The notes beneath the pieces are model-generated. The model was not told where the DNA came from, did not search any database, and was given only the letters and a program-made list of their open reading frames with translations. The position numbers and the translations under genes were made by a program. 64,000 nt of DNA from Rhodococcus maanshanensis NBRC 100610 (GTDB taxonomy: Bacteria; Actinomycetota; Actinomycetes; Mycobacteriales; Mycobacteriaceae), in the NCBI RefSeq assembly GCF_001894865.1, contig NZ_BCXA01000022.1, positions 1 through 64,000 on the forward strand, given 5' to 3'. Numbering within the stretch: the first letter of the stretch is position 1; each line of letters opens with the position of its first letter. This document shows positions 30,678 through 40,130 of the stretch, piece by piece.

Positions 30678-31634
30678 TCAGACCCCGTGCAGCGCCCCGT
30701 GCAGCGTCGTCGTCGCGAGCAGCATCGCGGCGCGGGCGGCGTGCGTGTCGGCCAACGCGTTGAGCATGACGAAGTCGTGGATCATGCCCTGGAATCGCAC
30801 CGCGGTCACCGGCACGCCCGCGGCACGTAGCTTGTTGGCGTAGGCCTCGCCCTCGTCGCGCAGGACGTCGGCCTCCCCGTTGACGACCAACGCAGGGGGC
30901 AGGCCCGCCACCATCTCCGTGCCGGCGCGCAGCGGCGAGGCCAGCACCTGGGCGCGCTCCTCCGGATCGGTCGTGTACTGGTCCCAGAACCAGGCCATCG
31001 CGCCCGCGGTGAGGAAGTAGCCGTCCGCGAACTGACGGTACGAGTCCGTGTCCTGGCCCGCGTCGGTCACCGGGTAGAAGAGCACCTGCTGGAGGAAGTC
31101 GGGACCACCGCGCTCCTTCGCCATCAGGGTGAGGGCGATGGTCATGTTGCCGCCGACACTGTCGCCCGCCACCGCGAAGCGGGTCGCGTCGAGACCCTCG
31201 TCGGCGCCGTGTTCGGCGATCCAACCGGCGGTGCCGTAGATCTCCTCGATCGCCGTCGGGTACTTGGCCTCGGGCGAGAGGCTGTAGTTAGGGAACACGA
31301 GGGCCGCATCCGCGCCCACCGACAGCTCACGGATCAGCCGGTCGTAGATGTGGGTATTGCCGAAGACCCACCCCGCGCCGTGGTTGTACTGGATGACGGG
31401 CAGGGTCCCGCTCGCACCCTTGGGCCGAACGATGCGGACCGACACCTCCCCGGAAGGCCCGCCCTGGATCACTCGGTCCTCGACGTCGACCGGAGGGGCG
31501 ATCGTGTCACCCGCCTGCACCTCGTCGAATTTCGCACGGCCCTCCGCCACGGGTAGTTCGTAGATGAACGGCGGCACCGCCGTCGCGTCGGCGAACTCCT
31601 TGGCGGCGCGCTCGAGAACCGGCTCGTTGGACAT
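30678..31634 (-). CDS. Alpha/beta hydrolase fold esterase (HSL-like)
   Basis: A 318-residue cytoplasmic esterase. The nucleophile motif is GDSVGG, the oxyanion region is YNHGAGWVFGN in place of the canonical HGGG, and the late GMIHDFVMLNAL carries the catalytic His. YSLSPEAKYPTAIEE is a family IV signature. The ATG at 31634 is followed by SNEPVLERAAKEF. It lies 44 bases downstream of sdhB on the same strand but is unlikely to belong to respiration. Converges on the lipase gene. Confidence 0.87.
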   Translation of the reverse strand: MSNEPVLERAAKEFADATAVPPFIYELPVAEGRAKFDEVQAGDTIAPPVDVEDRVIQGGPSGEVSVRIVRPKGASGTLPVIQYNHGAGWVFGNTHIYDRLIRELSVGADAALVFPNYSLSPEAKYPTAIEEIYGTAGWIAEHGADEGLDATRFAVAGDSVGGNMTIALTLMAKERGGPDFLQQVLFYPVTDAGQDTDSYRQFADGYFLTAGAMAWFWDQYTTDPEERAQVLASPLRAGTEMVAGLPPALVVNGEADVLRDEGEAYANKLRAAGVPVTAVRFQGMIHDFVMLNALADTHAARAAMLLATTTLHGALHGV

Positions 31635-31678
31635 CAGAGCTTCCTTCCCTCGTCGAACATGGTGTCCGCCGACCGGGT

Positions 31679-32434
31679 TCAGCCCTCGCCACGCCGGAAC
31701 AGTTTGTTGCCCAGCCAGACGATCGGGTCGTAGCGGCGGTCGGCGACGCGTTCCTTCATCGGGATCAACGCGTTGTCGGTGATGCGGATGTTCTCCGGGC
31801 ACACCTCGGTGCAGCACTTGGTGATATTGCACAGGCCGAGCCCCTGCTCGGCCTGTGCGGCGTCGCGGCGGTCGGCGACATCGAGCGGATGCATCTCCAG
31901 CTCGGCGACCCGCATGAGAAACCGCGGTCCGGCGAAGGCCTGCTTGTTCTCCTCGTGGTCGCGCACCACGTGACAGGTGTTCTGGCACAGGAAGCACTCG
32001 ATGCACTTGCGGAACTCCTGCGACCGCTCCACATCCACCTGTTTCATCCGGTACTCCCCCGGATTCAGCCCGGGAGGCGGCGTGAAAGACGGGATCTCCC
32101 TGGCCTTCTGGTAGTTGAAGGACACGTCGGTGACCAGGTCCCGGATCACGGGGAAGGTCCGCATCGGCGTCACGGTGATGACCTCGTCCTCGGTGAACGT
32201 GGACATCCTGGTCATGCACAGCAGCCGGGGCCTGCCGTTGACCTCGGCCGAACACGATCCGCACTTGCCCGCCTTGCAGTTCCAGCGCACCGCCAGATCC
32301 GGCGCCTGGGTGGCCTGCAGGCGGTGGATGATGTCGAGGACCACCTCGCCCTCGTTGACCGGCACCGAATAGTCCTGCAGGTCACCGCCGTCCACGTCAC
32401 CGCGCCACACCCTGAAGCTGGCGTCGTAGGTCAT
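31679..32434 (-). CDS. sdhB: Succinate dehydrogenase 1 iron-sulfur subunit
   Basis: A 251-residue electron-transfer subunit. An N-terminal plant-type ferredoxin domain has CKAGKCGSCSAEVNGRPRLLC ([2Fe-2S]); the C-terminal domain has CIECFLCQNTC and CNITKCCTEVCPE ([4Fe-4S] and [3Fe-4S] ligands). Length and the upstream gene set match the Sdh1-type complex (Rv0247c in M. tuberculosis). The ATG overlaps the flavoprotein stop (ATGA). Confidence 0.95.
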   Translation of the reverse strand: MTYDASFRVWRGDVDGGDLQDYSVPVNEGEVVLDIIHRLQATQAPDLAVRWNCKAGKCGSCSAEVNGRPRLLCMTRMSTFTEDEVITVTPMRTFPVIRDLVTDVSFNYQKAREIPSFTPPPGLNPGEYRMKQVDVERSQEFRKCIECFLCQNTCHVVRDHEENKQAFAGPRFLMRVAELEMHPLDVADRRDAAQAEQGLGLCNITKCCTEVCPENIRITDNALIPMKERVADRRYDPIVWLGNKLFRRGEG

Positions 32435-34383
32435 GACAGGCCCTCACTTCCTATTCCGGCCGAGTCCGGATGATCGGCGAGTTCGGCGTCCGTGTAGTAC
32501 TTGGACAGTTCGCCGAGATCGAAGAGCGCCAGCAGGTCCTCGCGCATCGCCTGTTGGGGTTCGGGTGCGACCGTGACATCGGGCACCACGGTGGCCGCAG
32601 CGGTCTCCGCGCCGCCGACGACGCTGCACACCAACAACGTGCCCCGCCACCCCGCGTCCATGGCGGGGTGGTCGTCTCTGGTGTGCCCGCCCCTGCTCTC
32701 GGTGCGCATCAGCGCCGCCTTCGCGACACATTCGCTGACCAGCAGCATGTTCCGCAGGTCGACCGCGAGGTGCCAGCCCGGGTTGAACTGCCGGTGTCCC
32801 TCTACGGTGACGCCGGGGATCCGCCTCCTGATCTCCTCCAGTTTCGTCAGCGCCTCACGGATCTCGCCGTCGGTCCGGATGATCCCGACGAGGTCGTTCA
32901 TCGTCTGCTGGAGCTCGGTGTGCAACGTGTACGGGTTCTCCGCGGCCTCACCGTCACCCGGCGGGTCGAACGGCGCGAGCGCCATCGCGGCGGCCGCGGT
33001 CACGTCGGCCTCGTCGACCACCGGCCTGCGGTCGAGCGAGTCCACGTAGTCCGAGGCCCCGAGGCCTGCGCGGCGTCCGAAGACCAACAGGTCCGACAGC
33101 GAGTTCCCACCGAGCCGGTTCGACCCGTGCATGCCGCCCGAGCACTCCCCCGCCGCGAACAGGCCGGGGAGACTGGACGATCCGCTGTCGGGGTCCACCT
33201 CGATGCCACCCATCACGTAGTGACAGGTCGGCCCGACCTCCATCGACTCCTTGGTGATGTCGACGTCGGCGAGCTCCTTGAACTGGTGGTGCATGGACGG
33301 CAGCCGACGCACGATCTCGTCGGCGGGCATCCGGGAGGCGATGTCGAGGTAGACGCCCCCGTGCGGGGTGGACCGCCCGGCCTTGACCTCCGAGTTGATC
33401 GCCCTTGCCACCTCGTCGCGCGGCAGCAGGTCGGGCGTGCGGCGGTTGTTGTCCGGATCGGTGAGCCAGCCGTCCGCCTCCTGCTCGGTCTCGGCGTACT
33501 GACCCTTGAACACCGGCGGGATGTAGGAGAACATGAACCGCTCGCCCTCGGAGTTCTTCAGCACCCCACCGTCGCCGCGGACCCCCTCGGTGACGAGGAT
33601 GCCCTTCACGCTCGGCGGCCACACCATCCCCGTCGGGTGGAACTGCACGAACTCCATGTTGATCAGGTTCGCTCCCGCGCGCAGGGCAAGGGCGTGCCCG
33701 TCACCGGTGTACTCCCACGAGTTCGAGGTGACCTTGAAGGACTTGCCGATCCCGCCGGTCGCCATCACGATCGCGGGCGCCTCGAACAGGATGAACCGCC
33801 CGGATTCGCGCCAGTAGCCGAATGCGCCTGCGATCCGGCCGTCCTCGCGCAGGAGCTCGGTGATGGTGCACTCGGCGAACACCTTGATGCGAGCCTCGTA
33901 GTCGCCGGTCTCGGCGAAGTCCTCCTGCTGCAGGGCGACGATCCTCTGCTGCATGGTGCGGATGATCTCCAGGCCCGTGCGGTCCCCGACGTGCGCCAGC
34001 CGCGGATAGGTGTGGCCGCCGAAGTTGCGCTGACTGATCCGGCCGTCCTCGGTCCGATCGAACAGCGCGCCATAGCTTTCCAGTTCCCACACCCGGTCGG
34101 GAGCCTCGCGGGCGTGCAGCTCGGCCATCCGCCAGTTGTTGAGGAACTTGCCGCCGCGCATGGTGTCCCGGAAATGCGCCTGCCAGGAGTCCTTGGAGTT
34201 GGCGTTGCCCATGGCGGCAGCGCATCCGCCCTCCGCCATCACGGTGTGCGCCTTGCCGAACAGCGACTTACAGACGACAGCGACCGAATGCCCGCGTTCG
34301 CGGGCCTCGATGACCGCGCGCAGTCCCGCGCCTCCCGCGCCGATCACGACGACGTCGTAGGTGTGCCGTTCGACCTCGGCCAC
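32431..34383 (-). CDS. sdhA: Succinate dehydrogenase 1 flavoprotein subunit
   Basis: A 650-residue FAD subunit: VVVIGAGGAGLRAVIEARERG dinucleotide fold, the SKDSWQAHF and HTYPRLAHVGDRTG regions, ATGGIGKSFKVTSNSW, HPTGMVWPPSVKGILVTEGVRGDGG active-site segment and RTESRGGHTRDDHP. I prefer the GTG at 34383, preceded by GAAGGGGGA, over an ATG at 34422. Orthologous in layout to Rv0248c. It oxidises succinate and passes electrons through SdhB to menaquinone. Confidence 0.95.
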   Translation of the reverse strand: MAEVERHTYDVVVIGAGGAGLRAVIEARERGHSVAVVCKSLFGKAHTVMAEGGCAAAMGNANSKDSWQAHFRDTMRGGKFLNNWRMAELHAREAPDRVWELESYGALFDRTEDGRISQRNFGGHTYPRLAHVGDRTGLEIIRTMQQRIVALQQEDFAETGDYEARIKVFAECTITELLREDGRIAGAFGYWRESGRFILFEAPAIVMATGGIGKSFKVTSNSWEYTGDGHALALRAGANLINMEFVQFHPTGMVWPPSVKGILVTEGVRGDGGVLKNSEGERFMFSYIPPVFKGQYAETEQEADGWLTDPDNNRRTPDLLPRDEVARAINSEVKAGRSTPHGGVYLDIASRMPADEIVRRLPSMHHQFKELADVDITKESMEVGPTCHYVMGGIEVDPDSGSSSLPGLFAAGECSGGMHGSNRLGGNSLSDLLVFGRRAGLGASDYVDSLDRRPVVDEADVTAAAAMALAPFDPPGDGEAAENPYTLHTELQQTMNDLVGIIRTDGEIREALTKLEEIRRRIPGVTVEGHRQFNPGWHLAVDLRNMLLVSECVAKAALMRTESRGGHTRDDHPAMDAGWRGTLLVCSVVGGAETAAATVVPDVTVAPEPQQAMREDLLALFDLGELSKYYTDAELADHPDSAGIGSEGLS

Positions 34384-34435
34384 GGGCGGTCCCCCTTCGA
34401 TCTCGGTTGGTGCTCGGATCAATCAACGCTCGGGT

Positions 34436-35254
34436 TCAATGAAAGAAGCGCAGGTCGGAGATGGTGCCGCTGGCGACGAGCATGATGTAGAAGTCCGTGA
34501 TCATCAGCGTCGCGAGTGTCGTCCAGGCGAGCTGCATGTGCCGGGTGTTGAGCCGGCTGACCAGGGTCCAGAGCCGATACCGGACCGGGTGCGCCGAGAA
34601 GTGCTTGAGCCGGCCACCGGTGATGTGCCTGCACGAGTGGCAGGACAGCGTGTACGCCCACAGCAGGATCACGTTCACCAGCAGGATGACGTTGCCGAGG
34701 CCGAAGCCGAACCCACCGCCCTCGCCGTGGAAGGCGGCGATCGCGTCGTAGGTGTTGATCAGCGAGACGATCAGCGCCGCATAGAAGAAGTAGCGATGGA
34801 CGTTCTGCAGGATCAGCGGCAGCCGCGTCTCGCCGGTGTACCGCGCATGCGGCTCGGCGACCGCACACGCCGCGGGCGCCAACCAGACGGAGCGGTAGTA
34901 GGCCTTGCGGTAGTAGTAGCAGGTGAGCCGAAAGCCGAGCAGGAACGGCAGCACCAGGAACCCGAGCGGGATCCACATCGGCAGCTCTCCGATGGGCGTA
35001 CCGAAATGGCTGGACCCCGGCACGCAGGAATCGCTGAGGCAGGGCGAGTAGAACGGGGTCAGGTAGTGGTACTGATCAACCCAGTAGGCGGTCCGGACCC
35101 AGGACCGGATGCTCGCGTACACGACAAAGGTGGCCAGCCCCAGAGTCGTCAGCAGTGGGGGTAGCCACCATCGGTCGGTCCGCAGGGTGCGCGCGGAGAT
35201 CCGCGCGCGCGAGGGCCCGGCGACGCCACCGGACACCTTGGCCGGCGCGCTCAC
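34436..35254 (-). CDS. sdhC: Succinate dehydrogenase 1 membrane anchor (cytochrome b-type, Rv0249c-like)
   Basis: A 272-residue membrane protein with five or so helices. Candidate haem or quinone ligands are histidines in QNVHRYFFY, CHSCRHITGG and NTRHMQLAW. Two cysteines in CLSDSCVPGS lie in an extracytoplasmic loop. The GTG at 35254 overlaps the stop of the 94-residue gene upstream (GTGA), which decides the start. The single fused anchor is typical of Sdh1. Confidence 0.88.
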   Translation of the reverse strand: MSAPAKVSGGVAGPSRARISARTLRTDRWWLPPLLTTLGLATFVVYASIRSWVRTAYWVDQYHYLTPFYSPCLSDSCVPGSSHFGTPIGELPMWIPLGFLVLPFLLGFRLTCYYYRKAYYRSVWLAPAACAVAEPHARYTGETRLPLILQNVHRYFFYAALIVSLINTYDAIAAFHGEGGGFGFGLGNVILLVNVILLWAYTLSCHSCRHITGGRLKHFSAHPVRYRLWTLVSRLNTRHMQLAWTTLATLMITDFYIMLVASGTISDLRFFH

Positions 35255-35535
35255 CGGCGCTCGTGGGGATGACCGCCTACGCCCTCGTCGTCGGCACCCA
35301 GCCACAGCGCCTGGTCATATGGGGTGTCCGGCACTGGCACCCGCTCGTGCTGCCCGCCGTGCGTCATCCGGGGAGGCGACTCGTCGAGGTCGCCCGCGTC
35401 GATATCGAGCCGCTCCACATCGTTGGCGAGCCTGCGGACGGCCGCCGCGTCGCCGTAAACCGTGCGAAGCGAGCCGACACACTGCCGCAGGTGCCCGATC
35501 GTGCGTTGCAGCTCCATCATTTCGGTGGTGGACAT
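35251..35535 (-). CDS. Small conserved protein leading the sdh1 operon (Rv0250c-like)
   Basis: A 94-residue hydrophilic protein. The N-terminal half is helical with a coiled-coil look (MSTTEMMELQRTIGHLRQCV, then ANDVERLDIDAGDLDES). The C-terminal half is His/Pro-rich. The gene directly precedes the membrane anchor and is translationally coupled to it, as Rv0250c is in M. tuberculosis. Function unknown; an assembly or regulatory role in Sdh1 is an inference from synteny. A CRP-type palindrome lies 23 bases upstream of its start. Confidence 0.78.
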   Translation of the reverse strand: MSTTEMMELQRTIGHLRQCVGSLRTVYGDAAAVRRLANDVERLDIDAGDLDESPPRMTHGGQHERVPVPDTPYDQALWLGADDEGVGGHPHERR

Positions 35536-35557
35536 TCGAACCTCCGAGACCCGATGA

Positions 35558-35573
35558 TGTGATTGCTATCACA
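35558..35573. promoter_or_regulatory. CRP-type operator upstream of the sdh1 operon
   Basis: TGTGA-TTGCTA-TCACA is a perfect match to the CRP/FNR-family consensus TGTGA-N6-TCACA. It is 23 bases upstream of the small sdh1 leader gene and about 100 bases upstream of the divergent P450. Actinobacterial CRP-like proteins use the same palindrome, and respiratory genes are among their targets in mycobacteria. At this distance it could act as repressor site over the sdh promoter or activate the P450. Confidence 0.7.
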
Positions 35574-35674
35574 CTACGGTAAGCGCATCACCACGACCCC
35601 CGCATCCGGCTGGGCAATTCGTCGGATCCGGTCCGGAATCGGGCGCCGTGCCGGACCGAGAGAAGGGCGGACGC

Positions 35675-36964
35675 ATGGTGTCGCAGCGTGGTCATGGGGT
35701 CGCACCGCAGGCCTCGATCCCGGGACTCGACCTGCCCGCGGGGTTCGATTTCACCGATCCCGACCTGTACGTCACCGGTGTGCCGCACACCCAGCTGGCC
35801 GCGCTGCGTGCGCACTGCCCGGTGTGGTGGAACCCGCAGCCGCCCGGTGTCGGCGGCTACCACGACGAGGGCTACTGGGTGGTGACCAAGCACGCCGACA
35901 TCCGGGAGATCTCCAGGAACTCCGAGCTCTATTCGAGCTGGGAGAAGACCGCGATGGTCCGGGTCGACGACGGCATCACACCGGAGAACCTCGAGATGCA
36001 GCGGCTCATCATGCTGAACAAGGACGCCCCGGAGCACACCACGCTGCGCAAACTCGTCGCCCGCGGGTTCACGCCGAGAGCGATCGCGAATCTGCGCGCA
36101 ACCCTCGCGGAACGCGCCGAGAAGATCGTCGCGGCTGCCGCGGCCTCTGGCAGCGGCGACTTCGTCTCGCAGGTGGCCTGCGAGCTGCCGCTTCAGGCCA
36201 TCGCCGAACTCATCGGGGTGCCACAGGAAGACCGCCGCAAACTCTTCGACTGGTCCAACGAGATGACCGGCGGCGACGACCCGGACTACGACACCGATCC
36301 GCTGACCGCATCTGCCGAGATCCTGGGGTACGCCTACCAATTGGCCGACGCCCGCCGCAGGTGCCCGGCCGAGGACATCGTGACTACCCTGATCCAGGCC
36401 GACATCGACGGCGACGAGCTCACCCCCGAGGAGTTCGGGTTCTTCGTGATCCTGCTCGCGGTCGCGGGCAACGAGACCACCCGCAACGCCATCACCCACG
36501 GGATGATCGCGTTCCTCGAGAACCCGGACCAGTGGGAGTTGTTCAAGCGGGAGCGACCGGCCACGACCGCCGACGAGATCGTCCGGTGGGCGACCCCGGT
36601 GACCGCGTTCCAGCGGACCGCGACCGCCGACACGGTGCTCGGCGGCCAGCAGATCCGCAAGGGCGACCGGGTCGCGATGTTCTACGCCTCCGCGAACTTC
36701 GACGAGGACGTGTTCGAGGATCCGACGAGGTTCGACATCACCCGGGATCCCAACCCGCACCTCGGCTTCGGCGGCTCGGGTGCGCACTTCTGCCTCGGTG
36801 CGAACCTCGCGCTGCTCGAGATCGACCTGATCTTCAACGCGTTGGCCGACCGGATGCCGGACATCTCCCGCCTCGGCGACCCGCAACACCTGCGCTCCGG
36901 CTGGCTCAACGGGATCAAGCGGTTCGATGTCGACTACGGCAGCGGCTGCCCCGTCAAGCACTGA
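35675..36964 (+). CDS. Cytochrome P450, CYP125-like
   Basis: A 429-residue soluble P450. The I-helix motif is [15 protein letters not shown], the K-helix ExxR is in the EIVRWATP region, and the haem-binding loop is [15 protein letters not shown]. The N-terminal [14 protein letters not shown] and C-terminal [24 protein letters not shown] strongly resemble CYP125 steroid C26-monooxygenases, which start cholesterol side-chain degradation. I start it at the ATG at 35675 (AAGGGCGG upstream). A paralogue is at 40131. The gene overlaps the 3' end of bioD by 31 bases. No KstR-type site was seen at its promoter. Confidence 0.88.
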   Translation: MVSQRGHGVAPQASIPGLDLPAGFDFTDPDLYVTGVPHTQLAALRAHCPVWWNPQPPGVGGYHDEGYWVVTKHADIREISRNSELYSSWEKTAMVRVDDGITPENLEMQRLIMLNKDAPEHTTLRKLVARGFTPRAIANLRATLAERAEKIVAAAAASGSGDFVSQVACELPLQAIAELIGVPQEDRRKLFDWSNEMTGGDDPDYDTDPLTASAEILGYAYQLADARRRCPAEDIVTTLIQADIDGDELTPEEFGFFVILLAVAGNETTRNAITHGMIAFLENPDQWELFKRERPATTADEIVRWATPVTAFQRTATADTVLGGQQIRKGDRVAMFYASANFDEDVFEDPTRFDITRDPNPHLGFGGSGAHFCLGANLALLEIDLIFNALADRMPDISRLGDPQHLRSGWLNGIKRFDVDYGSGCPVKH

Positions 36965-37635
36965 GCGAGCACCGGATCGAACCACCCGGACGACGCGGCG
37001 GCGAACGCCTCCCGGTCGAGCCCGGCGGAGCCGGCCGGGACGGACCCGAGCAGCGGCACGCCGGTCACCTCGGCCAGCTCCTCGAGGTTGCACCGCGCGG
37101 CGAGATCCGGCTCCGCCGGCCAGGACCCGATGACCAGCCCCACGCAGGGCACCCCGGCGGATTCGAGCGCGCGCACCGTCAGCGCGCTGTGGTTCAGGGT
37201 GCCGAGTCCCGCCGCGGCAACCACGAGGACAGGCGCGCCGAGCTCCCGCGCCACGTCGACGAGGGTGAAGCCGTTCGCCCCGAGACGGACCAGCAGCCCG
37301 CCCGCGCCCTCGACGAGGGTCAGGTCGTGAGTGGCGTCGAGCGCACGGGCCGCGGCCACCACCTCGGCACAGTCAACCGGGGCAATCCCCGCGCGCCGAG
37401 CGGCGGTGTCGGGGGCGAGCGGCTCCGGGTACCGGGCCAGCTCGACCACCTCGCCCACGCCCGAAAGCCGCTGCACCTCGGCGAGATCCCCCGGTTCGCC
37501 GGCGCCGACGCCGGTCTGCGCCGGCTTGCAGACGGCAACCGTGCGACCGGCGGACAACGCGACCGAGGCGAGCGCGGCGGTCACCACGGTCTTGCCGACA
37601 TCCGTCGAGGTCCCGCTGACGAGCAGCACGCTCAC
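36934..37635 (-). CDS. bioD: Dethiobiotin synthetase BioD
   Basis: A 233-residue ATP-dependent enzyme closing the ureido ring of dethiobiotin. P-loop: [16 protein letters not shown]; also CKPAQTG and [12 protein letters not shown]. The GTG at 37635 overlaps the bioF stop (GTGA). Its 3' end overlaps the convergent P450. Typical length. Confidence 0.95.
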   Translation of the reverse strand: MSVLLVSGTSTDVGKTVVTAALASVALSAGRTVAVCKPAQTGVGAGEPGDLAEVQRLSGVGEVVELARYPEPLAPDTAARRAGIAPVDCAEVVAAARALDATHDLTLVEGAGGLLVRLGANGFTLVDVARELGAPVLVVAAAGLGTLNHSALTVRALESAGVPCVGLVIGSWPAEPDLAARCNLEELAEVTGVPLLGSVPAGSAGLDREAFAAASSGWFDPVLAQCLTGQPLP

Positions 37636-38786
37636 GCGGGTGCCCCGGCGAGGATCTCGGTGAGAACCGTCTCGATGGTGTCGATCTCGTCGGGGGTGAT
37701 GGTCGCCCGCGCCGTCAGGCGCAGCCGGGAGGTGCCCTCCGGCACCGACGGCGGGCGGAAGCAGCCGACGTTCAGTCCGCGTTCGCGGCAGGCCTGGGCG
37801 GCGTCGAAGGCCCGCTGAGCGTCGCCGAGCACCACCGAGACCACCGCCGACTCGGGCGCGCCCACCGCGGTGATCCGGGCCAGATCGCGCGCCCGGTCGA
37901 GCACCGCCGTCGCCCGTTCGGGCTCCCGGCGCAGCACCCCGAGGGCGGCCCGAGCGGCACCGACCGCGGCGGGCGCGAGCCCGGTGTCGAAGATGAAGGT
38001 CCTGGCCGCGTCGATGAGATGGGCACGCACCTTCTCGGCGCCGAGCACCACCCCGCCCTGGCTGGCCAGCGACTTCGACAGCGTCGCGGTCACCACCAGG
38101 TCCGGCTCCCCCGCCAGCCCGAGCTCGTGGACCAGGCCGCGGCCGCCGTCCCCTCGCACACCGATAGCGTGCGCCTCGTCGACGATCAGGACCGCGCCGT
38201 GCTCGCGGCACAACCGGTGCATCTCCCGCAGCGGGGCCAGGTCGCCGTCGGCGCTGAACACCGAATCGGTGAGCACCAGCGCGCGCTCCTCGGTCCTGGT
38301 CGCGAGGGCGTCGCGCAGCCGGTCCAGATCGCCGTGCGGGGCCACCTCGACCCGGGCCCGCGAGAGCCGGCAGGCGTCGACGAGGGAGGCGTGACTGCCC
38401 GCGTCGGAGATGACCAGCGAACCCTTGCCGGACAGCGCGGTGACCACCCCGAGGTTCGCGGTGTACCCCGAGGAGAACACCAGCCCGGACTCGGCGCCGA
38501 CGAACTCGGCGAGTTCACGCTCGAGTAGCTCGTGTTCGGTGGTGGTCCCGGTGACCAGGCGCGATCCGGTCGCGCCCGCACCCCAGCGGCGCAGCGCCGC
38601 CATCGCGCCGTCGATCACCTCCTGGTGCCGGACCAGACCGAGATAGTCGTTGGAGGCCAGGTCGATCGTCGCCGGTGCGGGCGTGCGCGGCCGCAGCTCA
38701 CGCCGCAGCCCGGCGTCGCGGCGCTGCTGCGCTACGTCGTCCAGCCAGCTCAGAGGGGTGCGATCGTTTGCCACGGGAAGCACCAT
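37632..38786 (-). CDS. bioF: 8-amino-7-oxononanoate synthase BioF
   Basis: A 384-residue PLP enzyme condensing pimeloyl thioester with alanine. Signatures: [13 protein letters not shown], the [14 protein letters not shown] segment, [29 protein letters not shown], and the lysine in [14 protein letters not shown]. The start at 38786 is an ATG; GTG in VANDR is possible. A 27-base perfect palindrome is immediately upstream, so bioFD may be transcribed from its own BioQ-controlled promoter. Confidence 0.95.
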   Translation of the reverse strand: MVLPVANDRTPLSWLDDVAQQRRDAGLRRELRPRTPAPATIDLASNDYLGLVRHQEVIDGAMAALRRWGAGATGSRLVTGTTTEHELLERELAEFVGAESGLVFSSGYTANLGVVTALSGKGSLVISDAGSHASLVDACRLSRARVEVAPHGDLDRLRDALATRTEERALVLTDSVFSADGDLAPLREMHRLCREHGAVLIVDEAHAIGVRGDGGRGLVHELGLAGEPDLVVTATLSKSLASQGGVVLGAEKVRAHLIDAARTFIFDTGLAPAAVGAARAALGVLRREPERATAVLDRARDLARITAVGAPESAVVSVVLGDAQRAFDAAQACRERGLNVGCFRPPSVPEGTSRLRLTARATITPDEIDTIETVLTEILAGAPA

Positions 38787-38790
38787 ACGC

Positions 38791-38817
38791 GGGGACTTGA
38801 ACGGTGTTCAAGTCCCC
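38791..38817. promoter_or_regulatory. 27-base perfect palindrome, candidate BioQ operator for bioFD
   Basis: Arms GGGGACTTGAAC (38791-38802) and GTTCAAGTCCCC (38806-38817) pair perfectly around GGT. The inner core TTGAAC-N3-GTTCAA is the same as in the bioB-bioQ operators. The palindrome starts five bases upstream of the bioF ATG and contains the bioA stop codon. It could also form an RNA hairpin; the shared core favours a BioQ site. Confidence 0.75.
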
Positions 38818-40103
38818 GGCGCAGTCGCCCGCGCCGCCGCCACCATCCCCGCCGCGATCGCCGCGACCTCCTCGGGGGTGCAGATGTACGGCGGCATCGC
38901 GTAGATCAGCTTCCCGAACGGCCGGAGCCACACGCCCGCGGCCACCGCCGCGTCGGTGGTGAGCCGCATGTCCACCGGCCGCTCCATCTCGATCACGCCG
39001 ATGCCGCCGAGCACCCGCACGTCCGCCACCCCAGGCAGGTCCCTCGCGGGCGCCAGCCCGGCCGCCAGCCCCGCGCCAAGCGCGGCCACCTCCCCGCGCC
39101 AGTCCCGCGAGAGCAGCAGTTCCACCGCCGCCACGGCGACCGCGCAGGCGAGCGGGTTCGCCATGAACGTCGGGCCGTGCATCAGCCCACCGGCCTCCCC
39201 CGCGCTGATCGCCGCCGCGACCGCGGTGCTGCACAGCGTGGCGGCCAGGGTCATGTATCCACCGGTCAAAGCCTTGCCGACGCACATGATGTCGGGGGCG
39301 ACCCCGGCGTGGTCGGCCGCGAACAGGGCGCCCGTCCGGCCGAACCCGGTCGCGATCTCGTCGAACACGAGCAACAACTCGTGCTCGTCCGCGAGGCGAC
39401 GCAGCTCAGTCAGATACCGCGGATCGTGGAAGCGCATGCCGCCCGCGCCCTGCACGATGGGTTCGACGATGATCGCGGCCAGCTCGTCCCGGTGCTCGAG
39501 CAGGATCCGCTCGAACTCGGCGATGTACGCCGGGTCGAACTCGCTCGGCGGGACCGGCGCGAACACCTGCCGGGCCAGCACGTCCGTCCACAACGAGTGC
39601 ATGCCGCCGTCCGGGTCGCAGACGCTCATCGGGGCGAACGTGTCACCGTGGTACCCACCGCGCCAGGTCAGCAGGTGCTTCTTGTCCGGCCTGCCGAGGC
39701 TGCGCCAGTACTGGATGCACATCTTGACGGCGACCTCCACCGACACCGAACCCGAGTCGGCGAGGAACACCTTGTCCAAGCCGTCCGGGGTGATCTCGAC
39801 GAGCAGCTCGGCCAGGCGGGCGGCCGGCTCGTGGGTGAGCCCGCCGAACATGACGTGGCTCATCCGTCCGAGCTGGGCGGTCGCGGCGGCGTCGAGCACC
39901 GGGTTGCGGTACCCGTGCACGGCCGCCCACCACGAGCTCATCCCGTCGATCAGTTCCCCGCCGTCGGCGAGCGTCAGCCGCACCCCGCTCGCGCTGTCGA
40001 CCACCAACGCGCTGGTGGACGCCGGAAATGCGCCATACGGATGCCAGAGGTGCTCGGCGTCGATACGGGAGATCTGATCTGCGGTCAGCGTGGAAAGTGG
40101 CAC
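38808..40103 (-). CDS. bioA: Adenosylmethionine-8-amino-7-oxononanoate aminotransferase BioA
   Basis: A 431-residue class III PLP aminotransferase that uses SAM as amino donor. Features: [66 protein letters not shown] and the Schiff-base Lys in [11 protein letters not shown]. It follows the CYP125-like gene by 27 bases on the same strand. Its stop codon lies within the bioF palindrome, so repression of bioFD may be partly separate from bioA transcription. Confidence 0.96.
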   Translation of the reverse strand: MPLSTLTADQISRIDAEHLWHPYGAFPASTSALVVDSASGVRLTLADGGELIDGMSSWWAAVHGYRNPVLDAAATAQLGRMSHVMFGGLTHEPAARLAELLVEITPDGLDKVFLADSGSVSVEVAVKMCIQYWRSLGRPDKKHLLTWRGGYHGDTFAPMSVCDPDGGMHSLWTDVLARQVFAPVPPSEFDPAYIAEFERILLEHRDELAAIIVEPIVQGAGGMRFHDPRYLTELRRLADEHELLLVFDEIATGFGRTGALFAADHAGVAPDIMCVGKALTGGYMTLAATLCSTAVAAAISAGEAGGLMHGPTFMANPLACAVAVAAVELLLSRDWRGEVAALGAGLAAGLAPARDLPGVADVRVLGGIGVIEMERPVDMRLTTDAAVAAGVWLRPFGKLIYAMPPYICTPEEVAAIAAGMVAAARATAPGT

Positions 40104-40130
40104 AGCAGGACCCTAGCGAGCGCCGTCCCG

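Noticed and set aside
32470-34485. Plus-strand frame of about 670 codons opposite sdhA
   Set aside because: Antisense shadow of the flavoprotein gene; no domain resemblance and no ribosome binding site of note.
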